Of a DNA stretch of 32,311 nucleotides, positions 22,258 to 32,311 are shown piece by piece. The notes under the pieces were generated by a model. That model was not told the origin of the DNA, did not search any database, and was given only the letters and a program-made list of their open reading frames with translations. The translations under genes and the position numbers were made by a program. Source of the stretch: Condylostoma magnum (lineage: Eukaryota; Ciliophora; Heterotrichea; Heterotrichida; Condylostomatidae); NCBI GenBank assembly GCA_920105805.1, contig CAKKTI010000247.1:1-32311 (forward strand), given 5' to 3'. Every line of letters starts with the position of its first letter. Position 1 is the stretch's first letter.

Positions 22258-22965
22258 GTTAGATAATATAAAAAATTGTTGATTGTCCTTTACTAGACCA
22301 TCATCAATGGATACTCGTCGTAAATTTTACTTGTTATTAGAAATCATTTAAAATTTGATAAAGTCAGCTGAAAATATATTGATAAGCATAATCTTATCAT
22401 TGATATTGCATGCTTAACTAAGAAGGGTATGACGGAGCCATAAAATTATTAGGTGTATATGAGGTTGTCTAAGGATAATTTTAGTTGTAACGTTATTATA
22501 TTAAAGCGATATTGAGAAAGATAATAAATACAAATAAATTAAAGATATCATAAAATGATGCTTAAATGATACTTATGTTTTAGCAATTGATAATTCAAAT
22601 TAGTATAACAGGAGACATATAACTATTAGAAATAGTTATGCATTTTCCATTATAGCTTAAGATAAAAATACTCTTTATAATGTTATCAAAACTAGCTGTA
22701 GTTGTTATAAAGCATAAAGACTCTCTAATGCCTACACAAATTAAAAGATTTAATTGAGCAGGCTTTGATATAGTTAATTATAATACCCATATACCAAGTT
22801 ATTTATTTAAAGTTATATAATACAAGTAATTCTAGTATATCCTTAGCTTATTTATATAATTTAGTTAAAATAAATATATAATAGAATCCTACTAAATAGT
22901 ACCATTCCTTACATTACATAATCTAAACCATTTTTCATTTAAGCGCGTTAACATTTAAAATATAT
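22258..22965. other. AT-rich spacer between TTLL and NEK genes
   Basis: About 708 bp with low G+C. Several frames are open for 60-140 codons, as expected when only TGA interrupts, but no frame shows a domain I recognise. The last ~60 bp, including GCGTTAACATTTAAAATATAT before the NEK ATG, should carry the NEK promoter. Confidence 0.5.
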
Positions 22966-24297
<1,332 letters not shown>

Positions 24298-25191
24298 ATA
24301 TGTATTAGTAGATATATTATGTTTAATAATTATGCATGGTAAAATAGAGAACTAGAATTAGTTAAATAACTTCATAACTAGATGATTCCCCATTTATAGT
24401 TATATAAAATGTAATACTTGTTCAGCAGAAACATAATTCACAAACAAATTTTAGTAAAGTTTATACTTTCAAATACAACTTCAAATTTATTCATAGTTTT
24501 ATTTCGTCTCATAATAATACCTTAGCATCTTATGGTGTATTAAACATTGTGATTTGATCCCAGATGGGTATTTACTCTGAATTAGAATTAATATAAAACC
24601 TAACTTGAAATTTCAGTTTAGTTAGGATTTCGTTATTAATAAAAGTATGTACTTCGTATCCATTTTATTTTGTTTAACTGATTAGTTTTATCATAATGTT
24701 TTGAATAGGTTTATTGAGCTTGTTTAACACATTTAATTAGTTTATTTGTGCATTGTTGAGGAAAATAATAAAAGAAGTACTAAATGGGCTTTTCATATTG
24801 GAATAGATACTTAGACTTATAGGGTTATTTTAATATTTAGTGCTCGAATACAATAAGCATTTTCTATACTCTTAATGGTTTTAAGATAAAAACGACTTTC
24901 ATAATTTAATTATCCAATAACTAAAATAAGCATAATATGCTAATTATTTTAAATTGAGATATTAACATATCTATAAACTGCAGACTCTATGTAAGTTTTG
25001 TCTTATATTTTGATTATAATGATAAAGCTTAAAAATGTTTATAAATTTCAATAGATTTTAGTTAGTTTGGAGTATCAGTATTTGAATAATCTTCTTATTC
25101 TTTTCTGCCCTAAGGGTCAAATTACTGGGGCAAAGTGGATATTATTTTAGAGAAAACTTTCTTAATATCATTTCAATATTTTCTTTAGCTT
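24298..25191. other. Spacer between the convergent NEK and RNF213-like genes
   Basis: About 894 bp of AT-rich DNA, the longest gap in the window. One plus-strand frame is open for most of its length with a single TGA, and a 98-codon minus-strand frame begins on the RNF213-like stop. Neither shows a motif I recognise, so no gene is called. I see no tRNA or repeat. Confidence 0.5.
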
Positions 25192-28100
25192 TCATATTTA
25201 AATTATTGATATAAAAAAACACAAATCCGCCAACAATGGTTAACCTAACTATTTTCTTAGCCTTTTTTTATTATTCTTCCGGACATTTTCCCCTCTTCTA
25301 AGAGCCTGATTACTCCTATTAGCTGGAACTGGATTAACAATATTCGTGTTTGCATTCAGAATTGACTCGATTAAAATAATCAGCTCCTTTACGTATTAAA
25401 GATTTATTGAAGGCACCTTCTTATAAATATTTTAGATTTTATCAGCCTCACAATCCCATAAATCTTAATGTTTTATATAGTCTTTAAGCTAATCCTCAGC
25501 TTAAGTATTTCTATTATAATATCTTACCATTGATCTTTTGATTGCTTCTGACAATTATTCAAGACTTGGGTATAATTACTGATCATTTTTAATGTTTATA
25601 CAGAACTATTCTATGGTGTCAACTCTATATCTCGGAATCTTTTTCTATTAAACGATTTGATTAGAATGCAAAAAGATATCAGCATAAACTATTTCAATAG
25701 TAAGATATAGCTCAGCCAAATAGGTAACTGGTACTTTAACCATAATCTCAAATTCTTCTATAATTTGGCTTTAATATTGACTTTTAAGCTCAATTTATTC
25801 GTATATTTAAGTGCCAGTTAACTGTTTTGAGGAAGCAATTCGTTTTATAGTATATTCTATAAGTTTATAGAATTAATAGATATCAGTATTAAATTCCTCT
25901 TAAACGTTATCCTTAATTCGCTATATTTAAGCCAAAAATGTATCCTTGTATCCCCTTTATTAGTATATGAAGTCATCTAGCTCCAATAAAAAGAATCTCT
26001 GATCTTAGTTTTAATTGAACTCAAAGGATGTAATTTTATAGTCAATAAACTTTATATTTTTCAGTTATTTCATTAATTTATCTTATAGGCCTTCAAAATA
26101 ATAAAAGACTTCTTTACCTAGGCCAGGTTCACAGTTATTTAATGAATATTTTTCAACAAGTCCTTGATCTACAATATCTTTAGGAAAGAAGCTTCTCTTC
26201 TCCAGCTGATCTATCAAATATAGGGACTTATCAAGATTATATATATTACCATTACATTTCTCGTAATGTTCATGCAATTACTCTAAGAGTTGATTATGAG
26301 ACAATATAATTTCTTCTAGTAAAGCTCCAATATATAAACCTGGCATCTTTTTATCAGGTATAAAGTTAGATAATGGTTAACTAGACTTGAAATTGACCTT
26401 TTTAATCACTATATCTTTATAATTCACATCCGTAATTTCTAACTCTTTCACACTTTATTTAAACAGGGAGTAAAAGTACTTGAGTTGACTATTATTTTCT
26501 ATCTTGTCTCTCAGTGAAATCTCACTAGCTTCTTGTACACTTATATTATTTCTTAAATCTTATTGTAGAAGATGTGTAAACATTACTATGTCTCTTATAT
26601 ACGAAGCTCGCATTATTTAGTTTTCTTTGCTTATAAAGAACTCGATGTACGGGTATTTTGTTTAAAGTTCCAAGTCCCTAAATCTCAATTTTAAGTCGTA
26701 AAAGTTAGGATGAGATTTTGTATAAAACAGATTAAAGAGATAGGGATACTCATCTGAGGGATTTTCATCTAACAAAAGTTTAAAAGTCTCATTTTATGAG
26801 GCATACACCTTATATTGCTTTACTATATCCTATCAATTACTTTTAATAGGGTTGACTATATCGCGCATAAAGTTCATTTCAGCATACTCTCTCATTATAG
26901 CTGTTTTTAATTTTAGTCTATTAGATTAATCTGAGATGTAATGGGGCAATTGATTAAATATGTGATACATAAGCAATACAATATCTTTTTCATAGTAATC
27001 TTATAGCCACCTATATATATATTTAATCCGTTATTAATAGTCTTCAAGATAGTTTAATATCTTATGTGAATTCCTAACTCTTATTTCTTATAATTCTATG
27101 AACATTTAAAAGGTATTGTTTAGTATGTAATTTAATATGTAATAAGAAACATTGTCAAGATTTCTTATATCGCATGTTTCGACTTAACATATATATTAAT
27201 AGCCTGGTTCTTAGTGATTCTCTAAATAGTCATTTATTTTTGATTACATTAACTGGATCTAATCTTCTTAGGATAGTATTTCATAGTTTTCGTTAGCTTA
27301 TAGAACGATGTTTCCCTCGTATTGGAATTAATTTTCATTGTTTTCGTATATATCATCATAATACTCCATGTTATCTTGATAATCATCTTATTACTGTTGT
27401 TACTCTTCTATATCCAATACTTAATATCATTCTCGTAAATAATCTTCTATTTCATTTTACTCCTCTATACCCAATACTTCATTTTATTCTCGTAAATCAT
27501 CTTCCATTTAATTTTACTCTAATATACCCAATACTTCATTTTATTCTCGTATATCATCCTCCATTTAATTTTACTCTAATATACCCAATACTTCATTTTA
27601 TTCTCGTATATCATTTTCCCTTTAATTTTGCTCGTCATCGGATTATCAGAAGCCATTCATAAACAGATATTTTTTGCAATTTTAGCATATTCCTATCATT
27701 TCTTCTTCTTAAAACATATAATCGCAGTGCTTACATCTTATGCATCTTTTAAATTCATCCGATATCAAAATTTACTTATACCTTTCAAAAACAGGATTAG
27801 GATCAGCTCCTAATAAGAATTATTCCATCATATCTCATTAGTTAAAGTACCCATTATCATCTCTATAAGGGCATGTTAACGGACTATCATGATCTAAATA
27901 AGCTACAATTATACAATGGCAATAAACCTACAGAATCATTTAATAAGCTTAATCCTTCGGCATTCTGTAATATAATTTAAATTCAGATTCTAAAAAGTTG
28001 TTAGCAAGATTTTCAAGTAACAATGCAGTTACAGCATTAAATTATCTTTCCACATGACCGATATTTTCCTCAAACCACCTAGATACTAATGTATCTGGAT

Positions 28101-31100
28101 TTTTTATATAAGTGAATTTCAAATAGACTTCGTTTAAAAATGCTTACAATATAGAAAGTCTATGCAATTCATTTTTGCCTTAATTCAACAATTAATCTAA
28201 AACCTTTTTGTCTTTAGATTGATAAGCTTTTCTTATAATCTGTACATATATTTGTACGGTTTGTTAAGTATCTGGATTATAAGGCAAATAGCTTAATGAT
28301 TGATTCAATTATGACAAGTTTAATAAATTCGTTCATTATAACACTCGGTACTTCCTATTATTAAGCTATTTAATAAGTTCAGTATTACTTAAATCATTCA
28401 AGTATTTTAGCTCTTTACAGCAGAAAATTCTTAAAGTCTCAGCAAATCTTGAATTTTCTACGTTTAGCTCATCGTCAATATCTGCATATATTTCTTGGTA
28501 CAATAGTTGATCATTCAATGTAGACACATATAAGCTTAAATATACCTAAGCAAATGCAACTCTTATAGCGTTGAATAGCTAAGGAAAGTTTTTATCATCT
28601 TCTGCTTGAACGAAGTATTAAAATTTAGTAAAGTTTTATTATAAAATCTCATATTTGTATTAATCCTCAATAGTTCAATCAGCTTGATCAATATATACAT
28701 CATCTTCTGAAGGATAATAGGATTTATATATATAATTAACAATAACTCTTCCAAACTTAGACTCTATGCCATTTTCCTCTATGAATTTTTCCATTGCACT
28801 AGTAAACTCATTATTCTGTATTATTAGCTCATATTATTCAGATTATACCTTAAAGGGGGATTTTACTTTTAATCTTTTCAATAATATGTATAGGATTTTA
28901 GAATATTTTCAATATAAGTCACCTTCATTTATATATCTAATACAATGAATTATTGAATCTTCATTTACATTTTCAGCATTAAGTAGCCCTGATATAAGAT
29001 TCAAATCGAGTTGAATTAATTCTAAGTATATATCTGCATTAATTTCTTGATCATTAGCCTAGTAGCCAGCCCAAATGATTTCTTAAAGCTCTTTTATGAA
29101 GTCTAAGTTTTCTGGAAGATTAACGTTGCCTTTATAGGAATTGCCATCTATATGGCTTTAAATTTTGTTTAAATCACTCAATTAAATTATGTTTCTTTTG
29201 TAGAGCTAGGCAATCTTTTAATAGATATAAATTGTATCTATGTTATTAATCTATAGGTCTTTGTCCAATTTGTTATACTTTTCAATCAGCATTTATAAGT
29301 CTTCACAGTTTTATATATAGGAGCCTTCTTATATCTTGAAATGATCAGGCCTTAAGAACATTAGAATTGATGATATATTTTAATTAATTGCTTTCGGCTC
29401 ACAATCTTTTGTGATATTGATTATTCTATTTGAATATTTAGGGTAAATTTCTAGTATATTTTTGATAATTTTGCCGAATAAGTTAAGCATTTTCATATTC
29501 TGTTTTATAAACGTAATTTTACGATCTATTGTATCTTCTTCTTATGATAACTACTATGCATAATTTACAATGATTTTGATTAAATCATCATTATACTTGT
29601 TAGAAAATAGTAAAGTTATAGAATCATTAAGATACAGACTTACTTATACGAATCTTTAGTTGTATTTATCATATAAAGACTGTGTATTTTTATCTAAATC
29701 TTACCAATCTTAGCGTTCAACTTCCATTCCCATAAAAGGTAAGTGTAGGTTTTGCAAAATATATCTTTAGTCTTATTGTTTATATATCTCCTCTATTTAA
29801 ACTTCGTTTTCAAAGATTGCTATCCATACTTCAATCAAGTTATCAATTTTTTCTGATTACTAGAAGCATGATAATCCTTAGTAACTCTGAATAGTTTAAA
29901 TAAGTTTGCAAAAATTCTCTTGAGCTAAACTTTCAGTATAAAATGATATAGCTTATTCTATGTTTTAACTTTATAGGTAAATTTCTGGATTGTTAAATAG
30001 TTCGTCTTGCCATTACTAGTTCTTGTCATCGTTAATAAGACGCTTCACAGCTTCAGTCATTGAGTTCTTAATTCTGTCATTGCCTTGTAATGCTGATACT
30101 ATACTAGTAATTTGTCTCTATACTATTTCAGCTGCATCTTAGTCTATAAACTTAGTACTTTTAGCCAATCCTTATTAAAGCAAGCTATCGAATTGATCTT
30201 GTAATTGAATCATATCAGATTACATTAAGCCATCCTTACTTAAATTAAACAAGTCTTTTATTTTATACTTTTCTTCTACAAGAGTTTAGTATACTCTTAA
30301 TTTCCATCCCTCGAAGTAAGGAACCGCATTTTTGTAAAGAGTATTTCTATGAAACTGTATTATCAAAACTATTTACTTATTAGCTAATAAATCATTACTT
30401 TTCTAGCAATGCTCATCAATTAGATATTATAGATGCTCAATATGCTAAGAATGACTGGCAAAATCTAATGTGATAATATAGTAATTCAAATTATCATTAG
30501 ACTGTAGTTATTACAGTGAATCTATAATCTCAGCCTCTGATTTAATAGATCCTACATTACTATAAATAACTTAATCAGAAATTTAAGGATAATCTCTAAT
30601 GTCAAACTCATGTCCGTAATTAATTATAACATGCTTTCTCATCTTGACTACAATAATTTATTAGGCTGCTGAAATATAATCTACAAAATTTAGTTGATTT
30701 GTCTCATCATACAATTTGTCAATAATATCAACCTAGTCTTCTGGTAATACGGATAGTCTCGATAAAAGTAGAATATCAGATGAGGCAGCTTGGATTAATT
30801 TCTTTTGGCATAGTTCTAATAAGTCTTAAGCAGAAAATTTATCATATTTCCTTTCCAGCTTTTTGGCCATTAAGAAAACCAGTATTTGCAAATTCTCTTT
30901 AGAATATACTGGAATTATGTTATTAATATGGGATTTATAGTAAGAGTGCTTCTCAAAGAACATCTGTATCCAACTAACTAAAAAGGTAATAACTTTACTC
31001 ATTTTCTTTGTTAAGAACTCCTTAATGTCAATAACATGCTTTTCAAATCTATTCAAAAAGGGAGGATCAGTCTGCTTCAACGTTTCCTTATCATCGTTTA

Positions 31101-32311
31101 AAAATACAATTACTTTAAAGTCATCAGAAACTGGATGCTTGTTGAAATATGCTCCCAATGAAATCCTACATTACTTGATTGATGAGTAATTGATAAAGTT
31201 TTGGTTGAATAAGTCATATAAAGAGCTGTATATGTTGTTAAAGTTCTTGAGTGTAATCTTAATCCCGTCTTCACAATAGTATTTTATCCTGTTTAATACT
31301 CTTATGCCATAGTCATCGCTGTATAAGTCGTCATGGAAGCTACTACCAATTAAATTAGTAATGTTTTATTAGCTGAAGATTTTCTATGCAAATAATCCTT
31401 TTGTTATTACTAATAAATATCGAGAGCTGGAAGATTTTAGATTGTCATTTATCAGTTATATTGGATCTTAGAAATCAGGAGCTTCGTTTATTTAGTCTTT
31501 GTATATTTAGAGTATATCTTTTGACAAGAATAATTCAAGCATTTTCTAATTAGCTTAAAACTTTCCTGAAAAGTTTCGGTATATGTGATATTTTATGTTT
31601 TTTCCAATATCATCGAATATGCCGTCAATTATTGATACAGAAACCGACTTTATCAGAGTGTAGAAGTCTCTTAATCCATAGAACTCTTTCATTTATATAG
31701 TATTTAAGTAATCTTTCAACTCCGAGTAAGATTATGCCAAAGCAGCAATCAAATCCTAATATCTTTCATTTTTATCACTTTGAGATAAATATATATCAAC
31801 TGCAGTCTTTACTAAATCTTCTTTTGTGGCATCAGGCCTAGCGAGATATAATGCTCTATTCATTTTTGACGCATCAAGCCTCCAGTTAGAAATACCAACA
31901 AACCCAACTTGGCAATTTTGTTATTCTAGCAAACTATGCAAGGTTTTTAGAGGATTATGCTTTGAGATCTCTGCTAACCCAATCTCATCAAAAGTTATTA
32001 CAGGGAGAACCTTTAAAGCCTAGTTTTCTAGTTGTTTTTCAGCTCTATCAAACACATTTTGGATTCCTTCGCTTGTGGAGGTTTGAGATCCCTAATAAGA
32101 TATTTGGTATATTTTGTCTAATGTTCTGAGGTAAGGATCTGCTGACTCTTTTCCTTTGAAATTTTCTACTAGAATTTGAATTGACAGTGTTTTACTGCAG
32201 CCTGGTTTCCCACAAATTAGTAAAGGGATCTTATTAAATACACAGTGGATCATGGTGATTAAGTTCTCTCTTAAAGCTTGATTGATAGAGATGTTTTGTG
32301 CTATTTGCATC
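25192..32311 (-). CDS. RNF213: RNF213-like giant AAA+ protein, C-terminal part
   Basis: An unbroken frame of ~2370 codons enters from the right edge (N-terminal part missing) and ends at TGA 25194-25192. The first visible AAA module has Walker A GKPGCSKT (~32188-32211) and Walker B FDEIGLAE, then NPLKTLHSLLE and VGFVGISNW. These match the corresponding AAA unit of human RNF213 as I recall it. The signature DPPFLNRFEKH (~31040-31080) matches the human PIPLINRLEKH. Then follow ~1000 residues of helices, a Cys/His cluster (~27670-27930: YCHC, TCP, RCIRCKHC, GICQNC), an acidic 57-bp coding repeat, and a long helical C-terminus. RNF213 is a cytosolic ubiquitin ligase linked to lipid droplets and defence in animals. 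A canonical RING is not seen, and I cannot find the family's RZ finger either. In-frame TGA is used as Trp (27646-27648). Confidence 0.9.
27390..27606 (-). repeat. 57-bp coding minisatellite in the RNF213-like gene
   Basis: Nearly four tandem copies of a 57-bp unit encode a 19-residue acidic repeat starting REQNEVLGILEQ and ending EDDI/L. The first two copies are almost identical; the third and fourth drift toward the C-terminal side. The unit length is a multiple of three, so copy number can change without shifting the frame. It follows the Cys/His cluster directly. Confidence 0.9.

Noticed and set aside
22410-22965. Open frame of ~140 codons between TTLL and NEK
   Set aside because: Another frame over the same bases is equally open, no end is defined, and no family is recognised.
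25101-25140. GC-rich patch with a B-box-like GGGTCAAATT as a tRNA
   Set aside because: No A-box, acceptor pairing or cloverleaf can be drawn around it.
24899-25195. 98-codon minus-strand frame whose ATG overlaps the RNF213-like stop
   Set aside because: The product is Ile/Leu/Asn/Gln-rich without a motif, the DNA has intergenic composition, and open frames of this size are expected when only TGA interrupts.
24386-25308. Long plus-strand frame downstream of NEK
   Set aside because: It has one TGA, no convincing start, hydrophobic low-complexity translation, and runs antisense into the conserved C-terminus of the RNF213-like gene. It deserves a transcript check but cannot be called.
28563-28754. 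Short minus-strand frame inside the RNF213-like region
   Set aside because: It is out of frame with the continuous gene, which is open in its own frame across this segment.

Overview
The window looks like the end of a macronuclear chromosome from a ciliate in which all three standard stop codons are also sense codons. TAA and TAG fill conserved Gln positions in every long gene. TGA fills conserved Trp positions, for example in the NEK kinase, TTLL and TPR genes. TGA is also the first plausible terminator at ten of thirteen gene ends. With telomeric repeats of the CCCTTACA type (one unit reads CCCTAACA, the unit I recall for Stentor and Blepharisma), this points to Postciliodesmatophora: a karyorelictean such as Loxodes or a Condylostoma-like heterotrich. 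The species cannot be fixed from the window. No introns are needed anywhere.

Left arm (1-14650, all genes on the minus strand). Eleven telomere repeats and a T-run adjoin a surface-receptor gene whose frame runs straight into the telomere (copy A). An intact 2258-residue paralog follows (copy B: signal peptide, Notch/LNR repeats, a long beta-helix-like stalk, a Cys-rich collar and about eight membrane spans). The first ~590 bp of A and B are nearly identical; the rest is diverged. Upstream of B lies a very tight tandem series: Sec24, a small helix-turn-helix protein, a CCT-domain protein and an FCP1/NIF-type phosphatase, with spacers of 23, 37 and 71 bp.

Middle (14691-24297). A Cms1/CMSS1-like ribosome-assembly gene is read in the same frame as a kinesin-2-like gene with no TGA between them. 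Next come alpha-tubulin acetyltransferase (minus), a TPR protein (plus), a second HTH-array protein (minus), a tubulin tyrosine ligase-like gene (plus) and a NEK2-like kinase (plus). Kinesin, tubulin acetylase, tubulin ligase and NEK make this a microtubule/cilium-flavoured neighbourhood.

Right arm (25192-32311, minus). An RNF213-like giant AAA+ protein enters from beyond the window. It shows a clear AAA module and the signature Asn-Arg-Phe-Glu-Lys-His block. A non-canonical Cys/His cluster lies about where a RING would be expected, followed by a 57-bp coding minisatellite.

General patterns: intergenic spacers are often only 18-120 bp. An A-rich TAATAAA-like sequence sits directly before many start codons. 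Many genes begin C-rich (Gln as CAA/CAG) and become C-poor downstream (Gln as TAA/TAG). I saw no tRNA, rRNA, transposon, virus-like element or CRISPR array.
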